Position numbers and translations under genes: made by a program. A DNA stretch of 64,000 nucleotides from assembly GCF_001632365.1 (NCBI RefSeq), contig NW_024468546.1:304555-368554 (forward strand), read 5' to 3'. This stretch comes from Laetiporus sulphureus 93-53. Its lineage: Eukaryota > Basidiomycota > Agaricomycetes > Polyporales > Laetiporaceae. Shown here one piece after another: positions 1 through 11,643 of this stretch. The notes below the pieces were generated by a model. It saw nothing but the letters and a program-made list of their open reading frames with translations. It had not been told where the DNA came from and did no database searches. The first letter of the stretch is position 1; every line of letters begins with the position of its first letter.

Positions 1-85
1 GAAGCGTGAACTACATGGTTCGTTCAGGCGGCATTGAGCGAGTCCTCGCGGATTAACTATACTTACTTGAGCAGAAGTTCACGGC

Positions 86-1906
86 GTGGATGAAGTTCTC
101 GTCATGCTGGGCGAATCTCCCTCCGGACCTGGTGAAAGAGGATTGCGCGTGTTCATCTCCTTGCCAGGCTTCCAAACGAAGGTTGACTGGCTCGGTCTAC
201 AAAACGGACAGTTGCGTAACGACTCTGAGCAGGAGCGGTCAGATATGCGAAAACGGAAATTGGATATAGACGATGTTCCAATCAAAAGGGTTCGATACTC
301 GGTTGTTTCTCAAGGAGGGGTTCAACATGAGATCTTGCCGTCAGATGACATTGACGAGGACGGGGGTAAGTCCTGTTAATTATTCACAAACTGTACTAAG
401 GAATGCCATGGCCAGTGTCCTCGGAATGTAACGAACTGCCGACTGATGACATACAACTTGACGAAGCCGGCGTCGCCAATGTCATTCAGTCTTCTTTGGC
501 GCTTTCGAATGCGTCGAGCAAAGCAAAAGGTATGATTGTTGCTCTTCACCGTGCGATAGCGCTGGATTCAGAAGTGGAATTTACACACTCTGAAGGAAAG
601 CGGCGACAAATCGACGAAGGATCTGACATGACGTCGGGGCCGGGGTCATTCGAGGCACGGGCAAAACATGAAGCCGGAGGTACAGTTGTTCGCTCTTTGC
701 ATCGTCCCAGTGCTTGATTCAGATCTAGAACATACACGCTCTGCAAGAAAGCGGCGACAAGTCGATGAAGGATCTCACACGATGTCGGGAGAGACGCGAG
801 CATACCATAACGTCGGCACACTCTTGACTCATGTCCAACCGCCGACACCCGCGAAGCCTCTAGCTGCAGTCAGCTCAGGGCTCAGCAAGTCCGTCACCTC
901 CCAGCAATCGATTGGGGCGAGTCATGGAGCTGCTATAATGGAGAGGGCACCCTCTGGTTCTACCCAGTCAGCGGGGCGGGATGCACAAGCCATACAGGAG
1001 GACGTCAAGGACCGGAATGACTCCTCGGAGCTCTCTCGTCCAAGTTATGCGCACCCAATTGGGTCTGTTCACCACGGGACGGAGCACTACGCTGACGATT
1101 GGGACGGGAGGCATGGCATTCTGGGAACTAGCACCGGGAATATCATATCCACCCCGCACATGCCCGTCACAACTGCTGGCCATGCAGAAGCTGCAGTGCC
1201 TTTACCTGACAACTCGCACCACGACACCGTATTCAATATGGGGACGCCTTATGCGAATGTAACCGCGCCTACGCAGCTGGAGCTAGGTCGAAGCTATGTC
1301 CGGTACCCGCAGGAGGTCCTAGATCTGGCCGAGCAGGTTTGGGTCTTGAGGAACATGGGAGTCCTTGCAACTGCAGCTCGTGGTACGAGGCCCGAACATG
1401 AATCCAGTGGCGGCATTGTTCCGGAAGGGACCTTTAGCAGCGAGTACAATGCTTTCTTGTCGCGTCTACCTGAAGAACCACTTCAGAAAGATTTAGAGCT
1501 CGACAGTCTCTTTCAATTCTAGCTAACGAGGCTGAGCAGTCAGAGCTGTTGAACACCTGTACATATTTGTTCAGAAATTGAATGCTTCTGCTGACATGAA
1601 CGCCAAGGCATACGTCGCAGTCATTCCTGTTGGAACCTGGGCGATCGACCGCAACAGAAACGATAACACGGTAAACACGAGCCTTGTTGAGAGTATAGGA
1701 AGAATGCTGCAATAGAACACGGGGCTGAGGGTTGGAAGGACTTCCACCGTAGCGCAAGTCGTGGTTTCTTTGTCTCTGAGTTCTCAGCCCGCGTGAGGGC
1801 ATTCATTCCCTCGCATACCGCAAACCTTCGCGCACAAGTCGCTAACTATTCATTTGCCCCGGCTTGCCGAGAGGCTCTCAGTCGAAAGTCTGGGGATGAC
1901 GTGTAA
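86..1906 (+). CDS. Orphan multi-exon gene with duplicated exon
   Basis: I do not recognise the product. Four exons join in phase: 86-365, 416-529, 572-679 and 723 to near 1463-1522, giving about 430 codons. The first codon of the frame at 86 is GTG and the first in-frame ATG is at 104; a good acceptor lies just upstream (TTGAGCAG, about 70-76), so the true 5' end is probably outside the window. The protein is polar and low-complexity with a basic KRKLDIDD stretch and two copies of a KRRQ(I/V)DEG block. Downstream frames at 1539-1670 (contains NASADMNAKAYVAVIPVGTW) and 1716-1906 (ends SRKSGDDV-stop) look coding on the same strand and are probably 3' exons, but I could not join them in phase, so a frameshift is possible. 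It converges on the minus-strand gene ending at 1943. Confidence 0.5.
530..791 (+). repeat. Tandem duplication of an intron plus exon, about 150-bp period
   Basis: Two similar units start at 530 and 680. Each opens with a GTA donor, runs through a 42-43 nt intron that ends in GATTCAG, and continues into an exon encoding (F/H)T(H/R)S..KRRQ(I/V)DEGS. Similarity fades after about 110 bp. It lies inside the first orphan gene and splices in the same phase both times, so the duplication adds an exon without breaking the frame. Confidence 0.7.
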
Positions 1907-1942
1907 TATAAGCGGCGTGAAACATACAAGCCTTGCTCGATC

Positions 1943-4417
1943 TCAAAGTAGCAGCGTGGACGAGGATGATGCCTGAGTATGCAGGTATGCATCCATCCTC
2001 TCCTCTAGAAAACGACGCAGTTGATCCTGGCCCCCTCTGCTACTAGGGTCTGCAAGTCTCTCTACAACCTTCGGATCCGCTTGCTTTGAATGAGGCCCGA
2101 TCTCTTGCAAGATGGCGACAATTCTGTTCACAGGCGAGAACCAGCTGGTATCTCTGTCGAGCAGAGTGTATAGGTGCTTCTTAGTGATACGTATCCTTCG
2201 TGCTGTACCATCATTCTGGATTGAAGAGGATGAGGAAGCGAGCACAAGCGGACGAGGTATCGGCGTACTTTGATCCAAACAGTCTGTCCGACCCACTTCT
2301 TCACGAAATCAAATGCGAATTGGAAAGCCTCCACCATGTCAGCATCGGAGGGGACTTTGTATCCCTTCTGTTTGACAAAAGATTGCCATCGTTCCGTGAA
2401 ATCTGAACTCTCCGAGGCAGCGTTGACGTTCTTGATATAATTGAAGACGGCAGAAGCTTCTTCCAAGAATATCATTCGGCCAGGTTGAGCCGTTGAGCGT
2501 GCGCGTTTAGTTTCCTCCGTTTCCTGAAGGACACGTTCCGCTTTCTGCTGACTGGGTTGTCCGATGCGCTTGCGCTTGCCTTGGCCATATTCCCCTGGCA
2601 AGGTGGGGACGTCAGATAGCTTAAACCCTCAGTTGTCAGCACCAGTCGACCTATGCAATGCGGCAACTGACTTTGAGAATGTGGAGCTCCAGTATTTCTC
2701 CGCTCGAATAATACAGCATTTCACGAAAACAAGCGCGCGTTGTCTCTTTACCAGGACCCGTAAGTTTGACAAACGGTTCTAAGTCGTCATCGAGCGCGGT
2801 AGCGAGACGAGCGTTGCCTAATATATATGGTAAATCATATGCTAGTGGACGAACAGACAGCGAACACACCCTCTATGCAACATGGCGAGTTTTGAACTGC
2901 CTCGAGCAATTCCTCTGCTTTGATGCATGTCTGTCCAGAGGACCCCACCGTATAGCACCGAAGAGTGAACGAACTCCGCAAAGCCAGTGACGGAGAGCCC
3001 CGATGATCGATGATTCTAACGTCAACTTTTGTCTAGAAGACGCATGAGCAGGTCTTGTACCCAGGCCATCTTATGAAATAATCTTCGTACCTGCATCATG
3101 TCCATGGTTGAGCTCGCATGTCTACGTTCATGACTGCTGGCGGGAAATCTCTCGCTGCTGGTCATATGGGCCTCCGAGCGCATAAACATATTGCCCAAGA
3201 GAGCTTGGGTGTGATCAGCGTCCAGATGAGCTCTGGTTTATGGCGTACGATGCTTACTCACTATGATTGTATTGTACCCGATCTTGATTCCACAGCACTG
3301 AGTTCAAATGCGAACCTTGCGGACTGAAGGAACGATGCTCGTCCATAGCAGCGTTAGTGCCCTGCACAGATGCTTCGGTAGGATTCCTATAGTCTGTATA
3401 GCTCTTAATCAGGGCTGGAAGCTGTCTGTCATGAACACGCAGACTCACGTTGCTCAATTGGGTGCATATACTCTTGAAATCCTGGTTCATCTTCATAACC
3501 TTCCATACCTTGTAGAAATTCTGTCGGCTCCCGAAAAGCTTCTGACAGAGGCCTTTTGGAAATGACTAGCGACATAAACGGCAGCTGCTTACTCTGCTCA
3601 ATCAGTTGAAAATCGTTTGCAGCGCGTGCGATGTCGGTGTCACGCACAGGAGACGTGGCCTCCGGTGTATTGTTTCCCTCAATCGAGCCCTCCGTCATAT
3701 TTGCCATGTCTGGACGGTACATCTGTTACTGCAGAAGGAAGTTGAGCTGGACAATTGCTCACCTCGCTCAGTTGTATCAGCTTTGTTGACATGCTGGGCG
3801 TCAGAAGGAGACAATGTTCCATTCGGTACGTTCGCTTTATCAAGATCACCATCCAAAGAGTCGGGGATCTCTGAAGGAAGAATCTCAGCGTGGCAGGATA
3901 GAATCAGTGGGACTTCCGCTGACGCTGAGCAGCCGACTGCAAATCTGGTACGAGTACCCCTTGGTTTACATCCTCAGAGAAATCATCGCATATGGATGCA
4001 CTGCCGAGAGATAGGCGACTTCTATCCATGCTGATCATGTCTTGACAGAATGATAAGTTCGATAGGAGGCATGACTTTCAATTTACTTACCATTATGAAC
4101 CGAATGTGAGTGCTTTACACTGTGTTGCTCAAGGGCACAGTCAGTGACTGAATCTTCCGACGCATTGCCATCGTCACAAATTCGGAAGCCATTGGCCGCA
4201 TTTGCTATAACGTTTATCATGTCACGTTTTGTCGTACGTCCCCGAGGCTGATATTTCTTTTTTGCGGGCCAGAGATGTATGTTGGACTCAATTATTGCCT
4301 GAAGGGCTTCTTTCTTCAGAAGATTCCTGTTGTATGTTATGCCATTAGAAACAGACGGTGCGAATCGTCGTTCAACACTTACAGTTCCTTCTTGGTGTAC
4401 GGTCTGGAGTGAGGCAT
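1943..4417 (-). CDS. Orphan multi-exon gene, possible SAP-like N-terminus
   Basis: Reading on the minus strand, a start at 4417 gives MPHSRPYTKKEL, spliced (intron 4382-4327) to a lysine-rich exon 4326-4091 containing LLKKEALQAIIESNIHLW and KKYQPRGRTTKRD. A helix-rich basic start of this kind resembles a SAP-like DNA-binding motif, but that is inference. Further coding-looking segments are near 3930-3770 (ILPSEIPDSLDGDLDKANV), 3711-3600 (MANMTEGSIEGNNTPEATSP), 2869-2680 (DLPYILGNARLATALDDDLE), 2601-2290 (MPGEYGQGKRKRIGQPSQQ, then FLEEASAVFNYIKNV) and 2270-1943, with a serine-rich C-terminus. Exon phases between about 4090 and 3900 were not resolved, so the model is approximate. No conserved enzyme motif is visible. 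Its neighbours are the converging orphan gene and the recombinase on the other strand. Confidence 0.45.
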
Positions 4418-5655
4418 TTTCCGGCTGATCCGTATGGTGATGAGCTTTGGGTACTGGGATGGTACGATGTGGGAAGTACTGCACAACCCTCCTATGATAA
4501 ACGCGACGTGCGTTAACATTTTTGTTAGAGTCGCCACGTGATTTATACTAAGGCTTCACAAACCGGCCTTCCATTGCTGGCACCTGTGGTTGAAGTGGTA
4601 TCCGTCATGCTAGTAAGTTCTCCCGAAAATCAGTCCGGACATGAGCTAATGTAACCCTAACGGGCAATAGGGTACCTCTAATAGGCAACCCACCAGTAGT
4701 ACCCCTAATAGGCAATCGGGATAACCATGGAGTACTGGCTTGGCAACACCCGCACCACCGCCAACACCTGCACCACCGTGAGGCTTTGCAAATCCTCACA
4801 CAATTGAGATGAAATTATCGGCCGACCGGCTGCCGGGTGTGACTGTGATCGTTGTCAATGTCAACCAATTCGGCGGGGAGCTTTACGATTGGGGACGGGA
4901 CCATATTAGCGCCCGTCAGCACCAAAAACCGCGCACTCGCTTTCAGCATTATGATTTCAAGCTCAAGTCTGCAGGATGAGTTCCGGAAAGCTACGTACGT
5001 GCACAGATATTTACTCACCGTTTTTGCGGTGCGATATCACGAGTACCGACGGGAAATGCTCCGTCCCCGAGCTGCGATGCTTTGTCACAGTGTAGAACGG
5101 CTTTCCTCTTGTCCACCTGGTGCTCATTTTTTCGCGTAAAAATCTCGATACTACTCAGAACATGAAGTATGGCATCAAACTAGCATATATCAACAGTCAA
5201 GTTGTAATGGCCATCAGACGGTCAAGGCAATAAACTGCTTATTCATGAAGTCGTGGTCCTAGAATCGTTCTCGAATTAGTTAAGCACTTCTTTGAATCTA
5301 TGGATGATCTGACCCATGTACCTAAAAGGACGTGCGCGAGCGACTGCCATGCATTCTGTGAAGTACTAACAAGCCCGATACGTCCAGGTTCTCACGGCCG
5401 GGGTGAAGTACTGGATAATCTACATCACGAACGATTGACCGAAATTAGTTCATATACTCTCATCATGCGCAGCCGTCTCGTATTCTTCCACATTGAATAT
5501 AGCGCTCAGCTGTTTCCTTCCTTCCTCAGTAGTATGCAGCTCATAAACATGCGCAATTCTGGCGGCGGTCGACCACTATAAGAGCATCTGACCAATTTCC
5601 ATACAGCAACTCGTCACCCGCCCGGGTATTGTCGCTCTGAAGTCCAGCCATCACT
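4418..5655. other. Intergenic stretch with short CTAATAGGCAA repeats
   Basis: No open frame here looks coding. Near 4651-4712 there are three spaced copies of a (C)CTAA(C/T)(G/A)GGCAA word, followed by a CACCACCGCCAACACC-type run at about 4748-4780. The interval separates the divergent minus-strand orphan gene and the plus-strand recombinase and probably holds both promoters; no clear TATA box or operator stands out. Confidence 0.4.
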
Positions 5656-7291
5656 ATGTCGAGCTTCATATGCCACGGGTTGTCCATTGCGCTTCAAGAG
5701 CCAGTTGAAGCGGCCGAAGTGGAGGACGAGATAGACGGGGAGAGAGAGGCTTCCAATGCTTGGGAACAACTTCGCACAGAACACCTTTCCTGTGTCGATC
5801 CACAGGAGCTCCGCTTACAAACGTTAGAGCAGGTCGTAGAGAACGCTTCGAGAGTCGTCACTGATGCTACGGATCACGAATACCGAAGGTGATCATTGAT
5901 CACATGGAACCTGCCGTCGTCTAACTTATCAATCAAGGTTGATGAAAGCATTCGAGGTTTGGCTCAAGAACAAAGGATACATCGAGTATGATCGTGATGT
6001 CTTCGGGGACGTCATACTTGACAACATGCCGGAGTGTATCGCTGCCTGGATCATGGAAGAGTGAGTGTGGACCACTCTGTCATACTGTTTGCTGACTTCG
6101 TATGTAGGTGCGATGAGATTCGTCTGGACGGTACGGCGAAGCCACCCACAGAGTATAGGGCATCTTACAGCCAGGCAATGAAGATGAGAGCTTCGATGAC
6201 TTACGGGTTTGGAAGATTAAAACTCCGAGGCATCCACACGTGGATGAAGAATGACAGCGGCACAAGGTGGCAGGGTAACCCTTCCATGTCTACACAAGTC
6301 TCTCGCTACATGGTGTCGCTCAAACGTAGGAAGGTAAGTTATCACCTTTCCATAAGCGTCGCTCCTCCCTAATGCCTTTGTGAAACAGGTGCGCAACGGA
6401 GAAACTGCGATGAGCTCGCGAGCAGTTACTGCCGAAGTGCTTAAAGCCTTATGGACTTTCAATCGCCAGCCGGATCATTGGACGATAAGGCCATACGAGC
6501 CCGGGAGCCGCGACAATCAAGACATTCACTACTGGGGTGGTGGCCGCGCCCGTCGGTTGCTACACTGCGCTTATACGATTGCGTTTTGGTGCCTTCTCCG
6601 CTTCGACGAGGTGCTACAGATCCAGATACATGATATAGAGCTTGTTTCATCTACCTGCATAAAGCTCACTATTCCTTTTCGGAAGACTCATCAGAACGGC
6701 GGTACGCGACAGATTTTCCGTTTGAACATGAAGTATCTGTAATAATAATAAAATCTTTATGCAGGAGTAAAACCGTTCTACCTGCATATACTCCACTCCT
6801 CCGAGAGACATCTCTGCCCCGTTCGTGCATTTGCTGAATGGTATGCTATCAATGGCAGGCAGCTACAACACGGCTACGTCTTTCGACGAATCGCATCCGG
6901 CGATCGGGTCAGCGACGAGAATACTCCCCTTGTAGGCCTTTCTCTCCTACAGTGTGTACATGAGCCCTGACTGTAGCTGCTGTAGCGAGCAGAGGAATTC
7001 CTCGAGATGTTCCGCAACAACTTGTTGGATATCAACGTTGATCCACATTTCTATGGAACCCATTCTTTCCGCCGCGGCGGATGCCAGTATCTCTCAAGTG
7101 AACGACGATGGGGATTACGCAAATTATGCGACTGGGGTGGATGGAGCGTGAACTTTACCAGCCTCACCATCGTCAAATATCTCATTTCTTGGAACGATAA
7201 CCCGTTGGAGCCGCGCGAGGAGTTTTTGAATCCAAATCGTTCGCCCGCCCTCCACTGCCCCCAATGTGGACGTTCTTGCCATTGTGCATAA
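5656..7291 (+). CDS. Tyrosine recombinase / integrase-like protein
   Basis: Six exons join in phase: 5656-5888, 5938-6060, 6108-6333, 6389-6701, 6765-6931 and 6986-7291, giving 455 codons without a stop. The N-terminal half looks like a helical core-binding domain (AMKMRASMTYGFGRLKLRG, then GNPSMSTQVSRYMVSLKRRK). The catalytic half shows the tyrosine-recombinase residues in order: box I arginine in CLLRFDEVLQIQ, the beta-hairpin lysine in IPFRKTHQNGG, HxxR in GTHSFRRGGCQYL, a tryptophan at the second His/Trp position in CDWGGWS, and the candidate nucleophile tyrosine in IVKYLISWND. A Cys cluster (CPQCGRSCHC) ends the protein. These enzymes cut and rejoin DNA through a 3'-phosphotyrosine; in fungi they occur in Crypton-type and other integrase-bearing elements. 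It differs from DUF3435 captains in motif spelling. The start is the first ATG of the open frame. It appears intact. Confidence 0.8.
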
Positions 7292-7966
7292 GGTTATCTG
7301 GAGGGATGTTGAGTGCGTTGCAGATTGTGATGGAAGAATATGTGAGTTTCACTCCTTGTACTGTGCTCAGGCTCGCCGCTCACGCTTTACTCCTGATATC
7401 GAGTATGTTTAGAAGCATTGCTGTACGTCTCGGACATGAATGGTCTAGTTCTGTCTACCCCCTTTCTCCTCGCGTCATCGTACGATAGATTTGCGCCATC
7501 CTCACTGTCATCAGTATTATTGGCTTTGATATGTAATAACCAAGCACCAATTCCCGCGGTTTGAATCAGCGAAAGCATGATACATGGCTCCAGCAGGAAT
7601 GAGTATATCGACTCTTTCAACCCAATGTCTAGTATGTCAGACGAGAAATCTAGCGGTGGATTGCACAGAGAGGCCGTTCTTCGACCGACGGGTTTGATCA
7701 GCTTGGCATCTGTAATTGTTTTGTGTACCTCCGTCTCGAACACCCAGAAGAAACACTCCTTGCATATTTGCTGGCCCGCCATTCTTTGGTCTTTTGAGGA
7801 TGGGCCGAGCACTGTTGCAGAGACTGCGGCATGACTGGCCACGTTCCTGCCACATGCAGGAACCGATCGCAGATTTGCGATCAATGCGCACGCTCAACCG
7901 TGACTGTCTCGATTATCCAGACAGGACCAGCTTGCTAAACAATCACTCTGTCCTATCTGGTTCGAT
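7292..7966. other. No supported gene between recombinase and NOP9 remnant
   Basis: Open frames exist on both strands, including a minus-strand frame 7884-7387 with GGPANMQGVFLLGVRDGG in an overlapping frame, but none splices into a convincing model. This may be the left junction of the duplicated segment that brought in the NOP9 copy. Confidence 0.35.
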
Positions 7967-9543
7967 ATGCCTAGAGAGAGAATAGAAAGCGAGGCAGAAA
8001 GCACAAAAAGCCAAAGGAAGAACTGTCGCAGGCGGGTCATCAGGAGGTCGTCGCGCGTGAAGCCGACTATGAAACACAAGCCGTGCCTTCTTGGATAGTA
8101 TCGGCTCCCGCCCAGTCTGAAGTCGGTCGAGACGCGCCATTCAGGTGCGCTGATTCAGAAGTCAAGGCGTATTTCCGCACTGTCGACATGCAGATTTGCG
8201 AATGGCAGGAGCAGAGTGGCGCCATGTAAGACGACGATGATGTTGATCCCAATGAAGGTGTGTTCATGCGCCGAATTCTTCTGGGGATATGCAGAATTTA
8301 CATATGATATCTAGACCGGAGGCCTTCCTTTGTCTCTGCTCTCACGGGAATGTCTGACAAAGAGAAGCAGCTTGCTACAGATGCAAACTGTTCGACCGTG
8401 CTGGAGAGGATGGCCGATTCTATGGATAATCTCGTTCGGAGAGTTTTCATGGACAGACTAATGGTGTCATAAGTTCTGCAGTGAATATAGACCTGCACAC
8501 ATCTCACTAACTGCCAGTCTGAAGGTTTGAACAATTGGCAGCCCATAGGTTTGCCTCGCACGTATGTCAAATCATGTTTGCTGTTGCGAACAACACGATA
8601 TCAAGAGAGGTTTGTGCAGTATCATACGCTATCAGCTTAACGTCGCTAACATATAAGTAGGCCAAAGGTGTCATCGCTTTCGCACCGGAGTCTTCTGACA
8701 TTGGAGAATTACGAATGTTGACGTACCTTGTGATGGATGCTTGCGAGGTTAGCCAAGCTGCTGCTTGTGCACGATGACGAGTTGACGATTGGACTCCAGC
8801 AAATGCTTCTATCTCTACCATCGCTGATCATGGACCCGTTCGCTTCTCACGTTATCTGTGCTCTCGTTCTCCTCTGAGCACCCGACTGCTTCCCGAAAGT
8901 TGATGGCGGTGCCGCTTCGGTGCGATCTAAGAGAAGCACCTCCTACAAGGTTCGCCAAGGGCCTGTGAGGTCAGTGTTCTCTGGCGGGGAAATCCGCACT
9001 CTGGATGCTACGGCACAACGCGCACCTCCAGAGTTTGCTGAAATCACGAACAAACTTGTCCTCAAGCTTCGCAAAGACCTCGGTGACAACGACGTGCGGG
9101 AATTAGCTGCGGACAAAGTGGCCAGCCCCGTGCCTCAGGTAAATTTGTGGCAATACCTGTAGTACGCGTCACGGATGCTGCTTCAAGTAGAAGCAGGTTC
9201 TGCCATGGCAGGTACTCCAGGTTCGCTGATGGATCGAGCACTGGCAAGGCTCATTACGTTTTCTGTACGTTTTTGTATCTGGCCCCGACGTCAAATGTCA
9301 CTGACACTCTACGTACATCGAGATGATTCGGTCGGGCCTGAAGCATCCGATTACTTGATGAACCTGTTCGAGATCCCACTGCTTCGCATCTGCTGGAAGC
9401 ACTCGTGCGTCGATCGCCTGCCAAGGTATTCAAGGTTCTGTGGGCAATCTACTTCCGAGGCGAATTGCCGAAGCTTGCCGTGCATTCTGTTGCCAATTTT
9501 GTCATAGCGAAGGCTCTCGAGCGCGTAGATGCAAGCGAATGGG
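7967..9543 (+). pseudogene. Decayed, 3'-truncated NOP9-like pumilio protein
   Basis: NOP9 is a nucleolar pumilio-repeat RNA-binding protein needed for 18S rRNA maturation. The frames show MPRER at the start, then VKAYFRTVDMQICEWQE (8161-8211), [19 protein letters not shown] (about 8350-8406), [59 protein letters not shown] and KVFKVLWAIYFRGELPKLAV (about 9425-9484). Damage includes an apparent 2-base insertion after the fifth codon, an in-frame TAA at 8227-8229, another frame change near 8825, and an intron near 9139 whose expected AG acceptor reads GG. Introns are retained (for example about 8256-8316), so it is a genomic duplicate and not a retrocopy. Homology stops near 9543, leaving out the C-terminal repeats. 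Confidence 0.8.
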
Positions 9544-10219
9544 TCTGTATCTTATCGAGCCTGCAGCTGTGATAGATATTGAACACAAATTGTGAGATAG
9601 AATGCAGTGGGTGATAGGTCTCTGTTATAGAACCGATTCTGTCATTTTGGCGCTTGCGTGCCTGTCATTTTCCCATACTTTGAGTCTTAACAATGCACCT
9701 CGATGCGATGCATACGCATGACAGTGCTTTAACTGGGTGATAAAGTAATCTTCCACGTGTTAGGCTGCAAAGGTCTGTTCGAGGTCATTGCAATGCAGGC
9801 GCGACGATTCTCTGATGTTCCGTACTCTTGTTTTCTCCCACTCATGCTGTTGTACATCTACATTCATACAACTGCAAGCACCTCCCCGAAAAATGGTTTG
9901 TAATCGTACGATAGTTGCGAACCACACGAGTAGCATTTCACGCCACATGTTCGCGTTTCTCTCAATATCCATATATTCATGCAGCAGACTGGAACATTCG
10001 GTAAATATGCATGCTTCATAAGGGTGCAAGAACATATCATAGATCTGGTGAAACTGGATAGCTTCCCATCTGGTAATCCCCTCGATGACCACGCTAGAGC
10101 TATCCTGTGATCAACCAAGCAGGTTTGCGGGGAAGGTGCAAAGTGAGCACGAACCTCAATTACCTCACAGTGAGGAGCCTCTTCGACATCAGTAGCAATG
10201 CATGGTCTGCACTAATCGG
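9544..10219. other. No supported gene
   Basis: A minus-strand 110-codon frame (10092-9760) is the longest open stretch. It has no recognisable motif and no clear splice partner, so I do not call it a gene. Confidence 0.35.
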
Positions 10220-11643
10220 CTATAGGCATGGAGTGGAAGTGTAATCCATCAGGTCCTGTGAACGCGGGGCTGGTACACCCACGTCAGGAATCAAAGCGAA
10301 ACTCGGCGAATGAGTGATATGGCTTACTCTTCCTCGATCTGATTCTCTCCATAACTTGACAGGTGACACACCGCTCGAGAAGCTGCAATCTGGATGTACT
10401 GCCTGTGTGAAATCGTACACTCAAGACATCCACGAAGCAACGTCATACCGTAGATGCCACTGCAGCTGGAGCATTGAAAATCAACCTAATCGCCGTGTGC
10501 GAATCCAAACACATCAAGAGCACAGCTACGATGTTCACAGAAGAGCTGGGAAGCAACAAAATCAACAATGAGCATTAGGTCTGATAATATATGACATACG
10601 CCGCTAAAAAGTATATCATGCCGTCGCGGTATACAACTGCCAGCAATTTCGAGTTTCCAGTTCGTCCGTGTAATTTGATGACGCTGAGTACAAGGACTAA
10701 CACATCGAGGACCATGCAGTAGATGAATACAGCAGCGAGTAAAGCATAATTCGCATGTGTTATTCTACACCCAGTATCGGTGTCCCACGCGGCGCTCAAT
10801 GTAGTACCTAGTTGAAGGGAAGATGTGAAGTAACCGTACTCAGACATCTTAAGGTGTCCGACCTTGCAAGATGAGCGTCCAATGGCCCAGGATGGCAAAA
10901 ACGAGGGGAACGACGATGTACAGGTTTTTTGCCCAGATAGTAATTCTAGAGTCAATCAGCACACGTTCCTTTAATGGGTCTTGATAAAATCACTCACATG
11001 CGAAGGGAGAGATTGATGCTAGCCAAGCCAACAGCAGCATCCCCCGTTAGCTCCAAGAAGGATATGTGAGTGATTCCGATCGCATTGCAATCACGTCAAT
11101 CACCTGGTTGAAGATTGCTAGAGCTTGACAATCTATTTTGCTGGAATAGGAGTCAGTTTTATTCATGCCCTAGACATATCCAGGATCCTGCTCACGATCT
11201 TGTATCGATAGAGATCAAGCTGTCCGATTGCTTTAGTAACATGCCTGTAATTATAGCGGTGAACCTTACACGCCAATCAGGGCCGAGAGAAGACAGTATC
11301 TTCCAGCAAGGTAGAAAGTCTGCGAGCAGTCCTTGAGCTGGCGAATGGTCCGACGTCAATGAGACTCACCAATGGCCATCTGAACCGCCTTTTCCTTGCC
11401 ACCAATGACCAGTCGAAGTCAAATGTGCACAGAAACTCCCACCTACGAAACCATGTTCAAAGCGGTTACTCTGATTATGAAGCTTTTTGACTTGCAGGTA
11501 GAGGCCTGCTGTGACATGCATAATCTTGCTGAATATAGCGACTGGAAGCCCATGTCAGCACCATAACGCAGTATATTAGCAGACGTCAGCACGAGCGGAC
11601 CATTGTGGCGTTCAACTTGGTCGGACAGTGTCCATGCAGACAT
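10220..11643 (-). CDS. Fungal multi-pass membrane protein (DUF6533-like)
   Basis: This matches a family of about 300-aa seven-helix-like integral membrane proteins that is expanded in Agaricomycetes and has no established function. Minus-strand segments in order: a frame 11643-11443 of uncertain status; LAGRYCLLSALIGV near 11310-11265; CQALAIFNQ near 11130; AVGLASINLSLRM near 11030-10995; AKNLYIVVPLVLPSWAIGRS (10920-10870); a hydrophobic block with HANYALLAAVFIYCMVLDVL (about 10755-10700); then RDGMIYFLAAY. After a short intron (about 10597-10546) reading resumes as NIVAVLLMCLDSHTAIRLIF and NAPAAVAST, and a final polar exon (about 10402-10220) ends DYTSTPCL. Around 10885-10865 the frame appears to slip between ILGHWTLILQG and the following residues, so this copy may be damaged. 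The family name is from memory of its motif order. Confidence 0.55.

Noticed and set aside
4651..4712. Interstitial telomere repeats (CCCTAA)
   Set aside because: CCCTAA is followed by different sequence each time and never in tandem.
5656..7291. DUF3435 Starship captain
   Set aside because: Those occur in Pezizomycotina and have different motif spacing. The gene shows a tyrosine recombinase core, but nothing ties it to DUF3435 specifically.
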